DNA of 64,000 nt, taken from Xiphydria camelus (taxonomy: Eukaryota > Arthropoda > Insecta > Hymenoptera > Xiphydriidae). Made by a program: the position numbers and the translations under genes. Location of the stretch: contig OY783200.1 in the NCBI GenBank assembly GCA_963678675.1, positions 18,220,603 to 18,284,602 on the forward strand, given 5' to 3'. This document shows positions 44,126-55,265 of the stretch, in pieces. The notes under the pieces were generated by a model. That model had not been told where the DNA came from. It did not search any database and saw only the letters and a program-made list of their open reading frames with translations. Each line of letters starts with the position of its first letter. The stretch's first letter is position 1.

Positions 44126-45634
44126 AATTTGACTGAAGTATTATGAAATCACTGGAAACTGCATAATATAAGAAAAATGGTACATTGACTACAAATGGTA
44201 CCTGAATACAAATAACAAAACATTCTACAGTATGGGTCATATATGACCCGAAGACCTTGTATGTGCAGTTTTTTGTAGTCGACAAAATTACATAATTACA
44301 TGCTTATTTCCATCATGAAAAAGTATCGTTATAAGAAAGAAACAATGTCTAAAAATTTCAGAAGATTATCTCTAAAGGCATAATAATAACTTATCGATAT
44401 TGAACGCTATGGGTCATTATAGACCCGAGGGACGTACGAGGGTTAACACGCATTTTTTGCCCTCGGGACATGCGTAATTTTTACAAAGATGCACCAATCC
44501 GTTGTTCCCACTGACCCCGCTGATCGCCAAGATCGTCAACACCAGTGCGAAAAAAAATGCGAGGAACTTCATTTTTCCAAATTGCCTTTAACAAACGACT
44601 ATGCGATCCACTGGAATAGTAGATGTGTGTCGATTGACCCAACATTTACTGTCTTGTATACTCACCACCTTCGTGCGTCACTAACATATTATAATTGAAT
44701 AGATGATATGGACAGGGATGACCCGGCAGAATGACTAATCATCAACGTCATACTGTTTTACGTCATATTGTTTTCACTTAACAAATAACACCACCTGTTG
44801 CGTATACCTACCCGAGTCGAAATTTTGGTGCTCCCTTGGTTCTCTCTTGGAGAAGGACGACTACCTGAAAACCTTTCGGGCCCATTACAATCCAGCTAGT
44901 TTTGGTGCTCCACTGCTGCTCTGCACGTGCAATTATTTCCCGATTTGCACGTTGGGAGCATCAGAGGAGTAGCAAAACCAAATTCTCTTAGGTACTCCCG
45001 TAGTCCTCCGTTGGAGAACTAAATTTTCTAGGTACTCCCGTACCCCAGTCGAAATCCGAGAACTGAAAGTCCACCGAACCTTCCTTTTCCGCCACAGGTC
45101 TAAAGCTTACCTACCTTACCGACTTTGCCCTTTCCACGCTCTTTCTCTCTTGCTTATCTTCCCCCTCACCGCTTCACTTAACCTCACTTTTGACTTTTCC
45201 TCGCTTTTCCTAATTTCCTATCGTTACCCTCCCTTTCCCAACAAACCCTTATAATCTATCCTTTAACTCTTTCTCTCAGCTTTCTATCTATACCCTATAC
45301 TACTCTTGCACTCTCTGTTGATCGCACTTATTACAATTTTTCGTCTCACAACTTCCAACACATGTTCTCACCATTCAACCTCCTGCAACCAAGTCCTGAT
45401 TTACTATAATAATCTGTGCTTGTTAATAAACAGTATAGTTTATAACTTGCTCAACATACTCTGGAAACTCGAAATCAAATAATTTGTTGATTTAATAATT
45501 GAACAGATTACAATTCTTGCCCATTTATTCACAAATAAATGTTCAAGTCTCTACCTATACTTATGCAGGAGACCGAAATTTTTCTAAGTCCCTAAATATA
45601 TTCCGTTGCCGCTTACAGAGCTCTTTCACAAGTA

Positions 45635-45864
45635 AGGAAAAAGCACCAGTGGCCGGACACGTCCCAATATCCGGACATTTTTATGTATAACACTGACTAT
45701 TAAATGTGGTAAAAAGAATCAATTACTGAGAAAGAATCTTCAATAAATTAGGAACGCCCATGACAAATTCCATCTAGTAAGAATACTCAATCAAATCTGC
45801 TACATATATTTTTATGGGTGTCCGGATACTGGTCTTAACCGTCCGGCTACTGGTGCTTTTACCT
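45635..45864. mobile_element. MITE nested in the 1.5-kb element
   Basis: AGGAAAAAGCACCAGTGGCC and the complement of its right end (GGCTACTGGTGCTTTTACCT), flanked by TA on both sides. 230 bp. The inner TIR repeats GTCCGGACA / TGTCCGGAT. Confidence 0.75.
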
Positions 45865-46184
45865 TAGGTGCCGCAAAATCTAATACAAGCTCCATGTTTT
45901 CATATTACGATCAATTGCCAGTCATATGTATCAATGCCAACTAATGATAAAGAATTAGAATAAATTGTAATTCATTGTAATTTTTTTTTCATTAAAAATA
46001 TGAAATTTTAGTTCATGTATATCTGTAGCTGTTTATTTTGTATTACTGTCTACCACAAATATATAGGTAATTAATGTACCTATAGCTAATGAGCGTGCCA
46101 GTCGAAAATTTTCTAAGTCCATCGGGCGCGACAGTCGAAAATTTTCTAAGTCGGATTTCGACTCGGGTAGAGAAGCAAAAGAGT

Positions 46185-46330
46185 CGTTATAGAGTATTAA
46201 GGAGAAGTACGGAGAACCAAGGGAGAACCAATACTGCCGACTGGAGAAGGACGGAGCACCAAGGGAGAACCAATATTTCGAGTGGAGAAGGACGGAGCAC
46301 CAAGGGAGAACCAAAATTTCGACTCGCGGG
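46185..46330. repeat. ~50-bp tandem repeat at the right end of the 1.5-kb element
   Basis: Three units with GGAGAAGKACGGAGMACCAA and GGGAGAACCAA. The same unit is at the left end, inverted. Confidence 0.75.
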
Positions 46331-47387
46331 TATACAGGATGTATGTCCACCCTGCGACATGTAAGATGCGATGTCCACGAAATCTAGAGCCTTATTGCTT
46401 GATTAGTAAAATTAGCTTAAAGGTCCTGAGTAATCGTTTCAAACGCACATAGTTTAAAAGTTATAATTAATTACAGAATTGCTAATTAGAGGGCGCGTCA
46501 GATGTACAGTGATCCGGAACTCGCGTATTTCCTCTCGTGGGCATACTCCTCAATAAAAGTAGAACATATGTTTCCTCTTCAATTATTTCCTATGAGCAAT
46601 ATTTGTTGAATTATTTACGATGAAATTTGCTAAATGAAATAATAGCTTTAGTTAATTATAAGTGTCGGATAATACTGGAGGAGTAGGAAAAGGGGGAGAG
46701 AAAGCATTCAAAGAATAGCACATCTTTATCGACAGCTACAAGATAAAAGAGTCTCGCAAGTTTTCTGAATCCGGTGTTGTAGAACTACTATCCCGACTCT
46801 TCTCGAAATTATTCTAACGTAGCAGCTTTAACGTCTTAATCACGTATGAAAGGAACATACATATGTTATTTTGCCTTTGAGATGCTCCTCGAGAGCTCTA
46901 AACCGCTAGAAATCAGATAGTGAAATCAGCCTAGACAGTAGAGAGAATTTGTAGAACAATAATTTCGAATTCCATGCTTTCTATCGCTGTTGAAATGGTA
47001 ATGGTAGTGTGAAGTCCCACGTTATCATGTGTTAAGATAGCATTGGCTTTTCTTCCGACTTACACGAATGATTACACGAAAAAGTCAATGCTGCCTTTTA
47101 ACATGATGACGTCAATCTCAAGAAACGTCAAACTTTCCGAATACCTCATTCCGCATAAAAAATGTAGCAGGGAAGCCCTGTTAAATTAAAAGCCCCTGTC
47201 AGGCTTGGTTATGGAATCGCTAATAGATATTTCCACACTATTTTCCTATTATAATAGATCCATTAAAGGAAATAATCGGCTTTGCCTAACAAAATATCAA
47301 TTAAATTTCGATAGCGAATATAATTCCCGCGAGTCGAAATTTTGCCCTTATTTGGTGGCCGGAGCCTCTCCATTGAGTAGAAGCTAA

Positions 47388-47833
47388 TAGGCCCCATACA
47401 CCTGCGAACAAATTGCGCAAACTAACGTTGTACAACAAATTACGCAAACTAACACACTAGGTTCGACTTCCTTCAATTTTTCAATAAGTGTTTCATATGC
47501 CAAATTCTTTAACTTGCTATTTTTATACATAAGAGCATCGCTCTTTACCTTCCATATTTCCGGCAATTGACGATATAAATTAATAAAGTCGGTCAAAAAC
47601 TCTCTGTTATTTATAAAATTATTAGACATTTTAACCCTTTCGCAACTCTGGCGTCGCAAGAAAGACCATACACGACGGAATAATTGCACAACGCCGCTCG
47701 TTGTTCAACTAATTTCAAACAATTTTGAATTTCTGCAACTCATTGCACAGCACGTCAAACAAGACCATACATTATACATTTGTTTGCGCAACAGCCACTG
47801 TTGTGCAATTTGTTCACCGGTGTATGGGGCCTA
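47388..47833. mobile_element. PIF/Harbinger-type element with MADF remnant
   Basis: TIRs TAGGCCCCATACACCTGCGA and its complement (GTGTATGGGGCCTA). The left flank is TAA. The right flank has drifted to TTT. Orthologous to 7839-8225 by flanks, so both derive from one insertion. Confidence 0.75.
47455..47629 (-). pseudogene. MADF-domain fragment of a Harbinger element
   Basis: Starts MSNNFINNREFLTDFINLYR and continues LPEIWKVKSDALMYKNSKLK, then ETLIEKLKEVEP. The pattern F...I...y+..P.lW......Y.n...+..A...l is the first half of a MADF (Myb/SANT-like) domain. PIF/Harbinger elements carry such a DNA-binding accessory gene next to the nuclease. The second half and the nuclease are gone. Confidence 0.7.
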
Positions 47834-49030
47834 TTTAGGCATCCAAAGTAGGTTCTCGTTCTATGTTATTTTGCCTCTACTTTGGTCGACTTTTCCCTAT
47901 TTACCACGCCGATTTTTCCTATTTAAAATTGCCAACCGCGTAGACACAGTACTGCCATTTGTAGCATTTATGCTTAACTTTTGTGGTGAATAGTTCGAGT
48001 GTGCACAGCTGTTCAAGTCTTTATACCAGACACGGCCGAAAATATTTGCCACGAAAGTTTTGACAAGTGCTCAAAGAAGACGTGTACTAGTGAGTGAATT
48101 CTCGTCGCTTTTTCAAGGTAACTATATGTATAATGTTGGCTTCGTTGATGGGTTTTATAATCCGAAGAGATGTACTGATTTGCTTACATTGTGTTAATGT
48201 GGCGTCCTTCGCAATAAAAAAGCGTCAGTGGGGGGATGTGAATCATTCTTGGTGGAATGTGAACTACTCTGCTGACGCTATTTTATCGTTTATGATTTCT
48301 TTATATGCACATATTTATTGTTTTTAATGAACGTTTTTAACTTTTTTAGCCAACATGCCACGAACATATAAGAATGCATTGCATCGCAAGAATGAATGTT
48401 ACCTATATGAAAATAGAAATGATTTTATCGACATATTACTATTTGTTACTATATAAAGACCGTAATCGAACATTACCAACGATTTTTATTGATATATATA
48501 CGTTTTACAACGGAATTTCAGTGGTGGTTCACATCACCCCACCATTTTGTGAAATGGAAAAAAAAACGTTTATAGCGAGAGATGGAAATTTTTTGACAAA
48601 AAATGGATATTTTTAAGTCAAACTGTATCAAAACGCACTATACCACTCTCTCTAAAGTATATAAACAACAGATTTGCAAAAAAGAAATTTTTGTTAGTTT
48701 ATTGGACTTCTTAAAAATATGGTTCACATCACTCCACTTTACCCGATATAGGCTTAATTGAAAGCCCTCTGCTCCCAGGATACGTACGAATGTAATATTT
48801 GCAACTCAGAATATCATAGTTACAGAGAAATAGAGACTTCATTACAGGTATGAACTATATGCAAAGTATATGTTATGGCCTCTGTGAGCCTCGAGGCACA
48901 TTGCGCCGTACACTACGCTTTTAACGCTTGGCGCGAGCCTCTATCGAGGCTCTTGAAATATGTAGTTGCCACAATTGCTTCTTTTCTTTTCGCGTACTAG
49001 ATCGTCTAAACCAAATACTCCATTCCCTTA
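47834..49030 (+). other. Possible pogo-type remnant, otherwise unassigned
   Basis: Near 48213-48740 the text GTTCACATCACCCCAC recurs in both orientations (about 48220, 48527 and 48720), as in TIRs. After a pyrimidine tract and AG at 48350, a frame starts MPRTYKNALHRKNE, like the start of pogo/Tigger transposases (MPRxYKRK), then breaks. The rest is AT-rich without features. Confidence 0.3.
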
Positions 49031-49307
49031 AGGCCATTCACACATGGCAGTGACGTTACAGTGCCGTGACAGTGCCGCGACCGGCACGTGATTTCACCGG
49101 CCGTGAAAATCGCAAAATATCGTCGGAGAGTAATCTGATGATCACGTTACGGTGTCGGTGACAGCACTGTTTGCACTGTAACGGTCATATGTCGGGCATG
49201 TATGAATAGGCCCCTTCAAATGACTATGAAGATTAATTTCGATCTTGCCGGTGAAAACACGTACCGGTCACGGCACTGTCACGTCACTGCTATGTGCGAA
49301 TAGGCCT
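49031..49307. mobile_element. PIF/Harbinger MITE, TSD TTA
   Basis: TTA (49028-49030 and 49308-49310) flanks AGGCCATTCACACATGGCAG and the complementary right end CTATGTGCGAATAGGCCT. The TIR of about 70 bp is rich in CAGTGCCGTGAC repeats. 277 bp, no ORF. Confidence 0.8.
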
Positions 49308-49710
49308 TTACTTGGTATCTATGTACTCCCAGCGTTACGAATTCTGTTGCTGGCGATTTTTTAATTAATTTTCATACTTTCATTAGCTACGGCAGTGTTA
49401 ATCCTGACTAAAGAAAGCATAAGAATTAATTGTTCATTGGTTAGTACGTTTAAACATAATATTTGAAAAAGTCACCAACGATAAAATCCATGACGCCGGG
49501 AGTATCTCATCAGACTTCTCTTATACTGCACTCACTTCCCACAATCAGAATATAAAGTATCTGATTTCGCCAATTATCGAATCATCTACAAAAATAGAAG
49601 AAGTGAAGGTGTACCTCTTTATAGTTTTCTGCGTCGAAATATTGTATATTACGGTGTATACCTGGACTTTTTGAAAACTACGGTGCGGTATACCCGGATG
49701 CGAAAAACGT
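49308..49710. other. No recognised feature
   Basis: AT-rich spacer. Confidence 0.4.
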
Positions 49711-49716
49711 TCTGCA

Positions 49717-49850
49717 GAGTGTTTCGAAAAAAGCTCTGGAGAATATTCCGGAGGAAGCACAGAAAAATGTTCTGGAAAACATCCCGGAGAATGTTTCGAA
49801 AAAATGTCCTAGAGAATGTTCCGGAAAAAGTCCCAGAAATACATCCGGGG
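49717..49850. repeat. 24-bp minisatellite, about five units
   Basis: Units of the type TGTTCCGGAAAAAGTCCCRG plus AGAA, one with an extra base. One frame reads as an eight-residue repeat (NVPEKVPE-like) in a 91-codon ORF (49671-49946), but the frame breaks at the 25-bp unit, so coding is doubtful. Confidence 0.75.
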
Positions 49851-50164
49851 CCCGAAAGCTATGGGCGCGCTAGACATGAACTTCGAAAATTGTGGCCTAA
49901 TTTACATGGACACGGGAGATTACGATTAGGTGTACGTCGATATTGAAACCTATGCCTCGTTTTAGGGTCTCTTTTTTTCTATGCAATATCTTTGAGCATC
50001 TTTAAATGTCTACGAAGAAACATCTGCTGGAAATAAAATATCTTAATTTTCATTGTCCCAATGGAGGTTTGTAAATTCGTGGTTATTTGTACAAGTTACG
50101 TAGTTATTTGTAAAATATTTTACCGCCAGAGTTTTTCTTCATATTTCGGCGGTATTATGGGGCA

Positions 50165-50610
50165 TTCTGTGTCAAGACAGCCACTTTTTTTCATGAGGGT
50201 CTCAAAAAAATCTGATTTTTATTTACATAGTCATACTTGATGAAAAAACATTACATGAATTTTTTAAAATTTTTTTCACGCGCCGCGCGTTAATGGTATA
50301 CATCGATTTCAAAAATAAATTTTAACTCAAGTTTCAAGTCTACTATTAATGGCATAAAAAACTTTGTATAGGTACATGAACACTTTTCTTTTTTCTTCTC
50401 AATTTTTCAAAAAAAATATATCAACATTTTTAAGTGACATTAAAAGGCATTTTCTTACAAAAAAGTGAAAAAAAAAACAACAGAAAATATTTATTTCGCC
50501 AATGCGACAGTCCCGATTTTTCTTAAAAAAAATTCAGTATATTTGAAATCAATAAAAACTGTGCAGAAAAAAATTTGGTAGTGGGAGATTTTCTTGAAGA
50601 AATGAAAACT
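50165..50610. mobile_element. Partial copy of the 14.27-kb composite element
   Basis: Matches 14271-14690 in the same orientation, from GGGCATTCTGTGTCAAGACA to AAAAAATTTGGTAGTGGGAG. It stops where the palindrome centre would begin, so only one arm is present. Confidence 0.8.
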
Positions 50611-51827
50611 AAACATTTGTTTTCAAATGAAGAAAACTGAAGTTAGGAAATTTACTTGAATAATAGACCATTTCGATTTCGAATCACTCATACTATAGGA
50701 TGGATCCAGAGTGTGATTCGTGTCGAGGTCCAAAGCGCACTTAGTTTTGCGGAGGGGTGAGAACTTTCTTCCCTACCGCAAGAGGGCGGGAGACTTCGGA
50801 AGAGAAGGTCCTTATGTTGAAGCTGCACTATTTGTTCTCTAAGCGATACAAATGTGCAGTACGGACGTAATAGGTGAACCTTCTTAATTACTGTGGCTTT
50901 AGTTCGTCAATAAGTAAAAAATTAATCCTTACAATTTTCACGTACCGAAGCAAAATTTTTATCGCAGCTATGATACATTTCAAGTAAATTGTACTTTTTA
51001 TCATATGAACCGAGCTAAAATTAGTTTCTTTTTTCCAGTGCATTTGACACACCTCCACCAAATTGAATATCATGAAAATTTAGTAGACCCAGAAGATCCC
51101 GTGCCCAGCCTCCACCATCCGCTCTGAGTGGTACCTACATACGCCGTACTCTCTCTCTAGGCATAATGGGACAACTTGTCAGCTACCGCAGCTCGTCCGT
51201 ACCGTCCGGCAAAGGTACTAGGAGGCCGCGAGTCTAGCGTCATTTGCTTTCCAGCCGGCGGCGCGCGCGTAGGGTACTAGGGGATTCGGCATTTTGTACT
51301 CGGGACACGTAGTGAAAAGAAGGAAGAGCGCGGCGAGAAAGAGAGAGGGGGAATACTCCGTGTGCAGTCTTGCTGTAGGTAGTGTTACGTGCGCTCCACC
51401 TCTGGTCACGTCCGCCGGCCGCGTTTCGCTGACGAGAAAAGGTGCGCATAAACAAGGGACTACCGGTCTTAAATATATCCGGTTCGCACGTATAAATATA
51501 GCGGCGAAGTGACGAGAAACTGCTGAGGAATAGCCTTGAGACGGGAAAAAGTGTAACGAAGTCTTCGGGGCAGATCGGATATTTTTCCACTATCTATATG
51601 GTATTATGTTCGAACCCTTGTGGTGACGGAGTAGGAGGCCTCTTCGTACTTGGTAGACATATTACGATTGATAATGACGACTGGTAGGAAATTCATTGTT
51701 GGAAAGATCTGACGTGGAGCAAAACCGTGTATGTATATTACTCGTATTTGAAAGTTGGTGGCAAAGAGCGAGTATAGTTCAATTCTTGCCTGGAGAAGAA
51801 TATTTTTCTAGACTGAAAATTGTTATT
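50611..51827. other. Non-repeat stretch with CpG-rich block 51120-51600
   Basis: The CpG-rich block holds antisense-overlapping frames (51240-51590 on -, 51294-51512 on +) with no domain, and a TATAAATA at about 51491. It could be a promoter or first exon. No gene is called. Confidence 0.3.
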
Positions 51828-52134
51828 ACCCAACAAACACAGAAGGTCGGCAAATAGTCGGACCAGTGCTGGCAACGTCGGCATGTTGGCGGTATTGGAT
51901 ATAGGTATATTGCTGGGCCAATGCTGGTTCTATGTAACAAAACCATCGCATTTGTAGCATACGTTGCCCAGCAATGGGGTTACTTTGGTATATCATCATC
52001 TGCCCATCATGTAAACTTTACCGTCTTGCCAGTAACGAAAACACCCCATTCTGCCGAGACGCAAGTATTTGAGCATGCGCGGCTCGCTGAGCACGTCACC
52101 AGCCGTACAGCGTCAGGGGCCCCTTTCTCGAACT

Positions 52135-52325
52135 CACTCGCAAAGTTGCGTATACGCATCTTAGCCAATAGGCCAATCAGAATCAAGTATTCCGTTGTGG
52201 TGGGGGTCCTGATTGGTCTAGTCGCTGAGAAACGTATACTCATCTGAGCGAATAGACCAATCAGGATCAAGTATTCCGTTGTGGTGGGATTACGGATTGG
52301 TCTATTCGTTAAGATGCGTATACAA
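52135..52325. repeat. ~85-bp tandem pair inside a palindrome
   Basis: CAAGTATTCCGTTGTGGTGG occurs twice (about 52184 and 52268). The block is bounded by GCGTATACGCATCTTAGCC and its inverse ...TAAGATGCGTATAC. Confidence 0.75.
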
Positions 52326-52463
52326 AAAATGTTTAAATTAAAAAAAATAAAATTGATATAATAATGATGTTCTAAACAGTGCAAATTGTACCGAATTATT
52401 CCATAAATAATGAATGATTAATTATCATAATCGCTACTGTTTTGAAAAAGAAAGTATCATCTA

Positions 52464-54192
52464 TCTATATATATAAAAATGAATGTTTGTCTGTCTGTCT
52501 GTATGTCTCTTATGCCTTCCTAAACCGTTCATCCGATTACGATGAAATTTTGGGAAATGGTTGGACGCATGCCCGCGATGGTTTCTGAGTTAGTAAATCT
52601 TATACCGGGTGTTCAAAAAGTCCCGGTACGGCCGATTATCTCAACGGGAAAACATTTTAGAGAAAAATGTTTAATACAAAACTTTAAGGATTTTCCCTTG
52701 GCTACCCAGTGGTCGTATTGGATTTGACCTTGACCGTGACCTTTAAGGTAATATCAAATGCCTTCCTAAACCGTTCATCCGGTTGCGATGAAACTTTGGG
52801 GAATGGTTGGAGGCATGCCCGCGAAGGTTTCTGAGTTAATAAATCTTATATAGGGTGTTCAAAAAGTACCGGTACTGATGATTATTATGCCTTCCTAAAC
52901 CGTTCATCCGATTGCGATGAAACTTTGAGGAATGGTTGGACGCATGCCCGCAAAGGTTTCTGAGTTAGTAAATCGTATACAAGGTGTTCAAAAAGTAGCG
53001 GTACGGATGATTATTATGCCTTCCTAAACCGTTCATCCGATTGCGATGAAACTTTGGGGAATGGTTGGACGCATGCCCGCGAAGGTCTCTGAGTTAGTAA
53101 ATCGTATACAGGGTGTTCGAAAAGTACCGGTACGGATGATTATTATGCCTTCCTAAACCGTTCATCCGATTGCGATGAAACTTTGGGGAATGGTTGGACA
53201 CATGCTCGCGAAGGTTTCTGAGTTAGTAAATCTTATACAGGGTGTTCAAAAAGTCCAGGCACAGCTGATTATCTCAGCGAAAAATCGTTTTAGAGAAAAA
53301 CGTTTAATATAAAACTTTTAGGACTTTTCCCTGGCTACCCAATGGTCATATTGGATTTGACATTGACAATGACCTTCTAGGTAAAATTGATTTTTTAAAA
53401 TCCGAACCTCTATTTTATATACCGGAAATGAAAAAAGCGGGAAATTTCACGTTCAAATATGTCCTTGACCATTATTTCCATGTGACCTTTATGGTCAGCG
53501 GAGGTCAAATTGAGGTCAAGCACAGTTCGGCTTCGTACCATGAAAGCTATGGGCCCTATACAAATTCTTTTTGATAGTAGGATTTAGGATTTTTTAGTGG
53601 CTGTACAATGGTGATATTGTATTTGACCTTGACCATGACCTTCATTTGGAATCTCTTACATCTGACATAATATTCCAAATCAGTTACACGAAAAATCCCT
53701 TAGTGCCAACCAAATTTAATCGAGGTAACAATCATCACTGGCAAATTCAAAGGCGAAGACGTCCTCATTCACGCATACCTATGATTTCCAACGATTTAAC
53801 ATTCGAATTCAAGCGGCTCCAGTTCCCTTTGCGTCTTGCTTTTGCTATTACCATCAACAAAGCACAAGGTCAATGGTTGACTATTGCTGGCTTAAATTTG
53901 GAAAATTCATGTTTTTCACACGGCCAATTGTATGTGGCTTGCTCCAGAGTTGGCATACCGAAAAATTTACACGTTTTTACTCCAAATAAAAAAATAAAAA
54001 ACATTGTCTATCCGCTGGCCTTAAGATAAATTAATAAAAGAAATATACTTTCCAATTTAAATTAAATACATGTGTTTTTTTAGCGTAGCATGGCTCCCTA
54101 CCTATGAGTACAGATATCTGCTAAAAATTCATTAAATGACGACCAAAATCAATCCACAATCTACCCGTGCGAAGCCGGGACGGGCTGCTAGT
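52464..54192 (+). mobile_element. Helitron with helicase remnant and tandem units
   Basis: Starts TCTATATATATAAAAATGAA after A and ends with the GC-rich hairpin GTGCGAAGCCGGGACGGG and CTGCTAGT before T. It contains about five copies of the 128-bp unit (52509-53270), each with CTTCCTAAACCGTTCATCCG, and the last part of the helicase gene close to the 3' end, the normal position. The Rep endonuclease and most of the helicase are missing. Confidence 0.9.
53646..54029 (+). pseudogene. Helitron Pif1-type helicase, C-terminal end
   Basis: Reads FEFKRLQFPLRLAFAITINK, then AQGQWLTIAGLNLENSCFSH and GQLYVACSRVG. FAxTINKAQGQ and HGQLYVACSRV are the last two helicase motifs of Helitron Rep-Hel proteins. 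Just upstream GKFKGEDVLI is in a different frame, so there is a frameshift near 53770. The protein normally unwinds DNA in rolling-circle transposition. Confidence 0.85.
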
Positions 54193-54286
54193 TATTTTAT
54201 AAAATTTAATGAGAAGAACCTTCGAGAGCAGTTACTGTCATGTCCGGTTTCTATATATGACTGGAGTTGACCGACATCACTTGAAG

Positions 54287-54378
54287 AGTCGGTGGCTCAA
54301 TTGGTAGAGTGCGAAAGCATTCCCAGTTTCGAAGGATCTCGTCCTAAAGATTGCAGGTTCGAGTCCCGGTAGGGTACG
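54287..54378 (+). tRNA. tRNA-like sequence, probably a SINE head
   Basis: Box A TGGCTCAATTGG (54293-54304) and box B GGTTCGAGTCC (54356-54366) match the RNA polymerase III consensus at tRNA-like spacing, with a long middle as in Leu/Ser types. The acceptor arm does not pair (GTCGGTG against GGGTACG), and an A-run then unrelated sequence follows. A tRNA-derived SINE or decayed tRNA is more likely than a working tRNA. Confidence 0.5.
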
Positions 54379-54886
54379 AAAAAAAAAACCGACACCACTA
54401 GCCGGGTTGGCAGGCGGCAGCACCGCACGCACACAGGCAGCAGCATCACATGCACGCGGCACATTCGACCTACCATCTCACAGTGAAAAACCATTGTAAA
54501 GTCACTGCGTGCGTTCCCTTTTTACAAAATCCACCCGCAATAATTTTGAAAGCGCACCGTGTTGCCCCAGTGTTTTTCATTGCACAGACATCCGGGTCTT
54601 GAAAACTAAATTTAAACCAGAGGTTCAAATTAGAATTTAAATTTCGACTCGAGTAGAGCTTAGTTGTTTGCTGGGCCGCAATCGGCACATATTACTCGTG
54701 GCACCGTCGTACCAATGCCGTGCAGATTAGGATCTCTGCCGGGCGACGAACGTCGGCCCGCTTATCGGCCAGGCGGACATAACCATACTATGCGCCATTG
54801 CCGTATGCCGGCATCGCCCCATTGCCGAGATCGTCGGCAAACAGCCACTTGCCGACGTTGGCCCGTAACCTCTGTGTTTGTTGGGT

Positions 54887-55261
54887 GTCGGCCAAAAATA
54901 CGAAAGAAGATATTTAATCATAATTTAATTTGTAACTGGCAGATATATCGCGTAGTTATTTTGAGATAGTCACGAAACATTGAAATATTTTAGCCGTCAA
55001 CCGCAATTTCATTCCCGATTCGACTTATGCTAATTGGCATATCGTGCGGTAACGCGGTCACGACATTACCCTATCCCCCGCTAGCCTAGATATCGCGCAT
55101 CATCCGAGTTGATCCTTCATCGCCCGTCTTTTTCCTGTGCTTGCGATGGACGTCGTGCTTCAATGGCCTTGAGACGTGTAACGTCATCTGATCAGTACTT
55201 CGACCTTTGAAGTTTCTACTCACTTCTGACTCATTGCCAAACATCACGAGAGAAAATCAAG
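54887..55261. other. No recognised feature
   Basis: Mixed composition, no ORF called. Confidence 0.4.
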
Positions 55262-55265
55262 TTAA

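Larger units (their letters stand above)
42874..44442 (+). mobile_element. piggyBac-like element, TTAA-flanked
   Basis: TTAA lies on both sides (42870-42873, 44443-44446). The ends CCCTCGTACG...CGTACGAGGG are inverted. Subterminal GGGTCATATATGACCC palindromes sit near 42917 and 44226. It carries a transposase N-terminal frame and a three-unit tandem repeat. Confidence 0.85.
42808..44572 (-). pseudogene. Secreted cysteine-rich peptide paralogue, split by a transposon
   Basis: From the start codon at 44572 the frame encodes a signal peptide almost identical to that at 3007 (MKFLAFFFALVLTILAISG) and the first three cysteines with the same C-x4-C-x5-C spacing. At 44443-44446 it runs into TTAA and the element 42874-44442. 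Beyond it the frame resumes at 42870 and ends at a stop at 42808-42810, with one further cysteine. The gene was thus open when the element landed. Divergence in the mature part is far greater than in the signal peptide. TATA site changed to TATACAAG. Confidence 0.75.
44811..46330. mobile_element. 1.5-kb TIR element, TA target duplication
   Basis: Ends CCCGAGTCGAAATTTTGG... and its complement ...CCAAAATTTCGACTCGCGGG, with TA at 44809-44810 and 46331-46332. The inverted copy at 9.27 kb preserves the empty site GTATACCTATACAGG with a single TA. Both ends hold tandem pieces of GGAGAAGGACGGAGCACCAA. There is no transposase. A pyrimidine-rich stretch lies at 45060-45340. Confidence 0.85.
42470..47890. 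repeat. Fullest copy of the duplicated block
   Basis: Shares 42470-44810 with 2515-3275 (direct) and 44700-47890 with 7780-9410 (inverted). It carries the broken peptide paralogue, a piggyBac element, a 1.5-kb TIR element with a nested MITE, and a Harbinger element. Removing the first three restores contiguity with the other copies. Confidence 0.85.
51828..54886. mobile_element. TIR element (ACCCAACAAACACAGA ends) hosting a Helitron
   Basis: ACCCAACAAACACAGAAGGT at 51828 and its complement ...TCTGTGTTTGTTGGGT ending 54886. Both inner flanks are rich in GTCGG/GCCGA motifs (GTCGGCAAATAGTCGG at left, GCCGACGTTGGCCCG at right). About 1.3 kb without the nested Helitron. No transposase, superfamily unclear. 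Confidence 0.65.

Noticed and set aside
54287..54378. Functional tRNA gene
   Set aside because: Boxes A and B are good, but the acceptor arms do not pair and the sequence runs into an A-run and unrelated DNA, as in a SINE.
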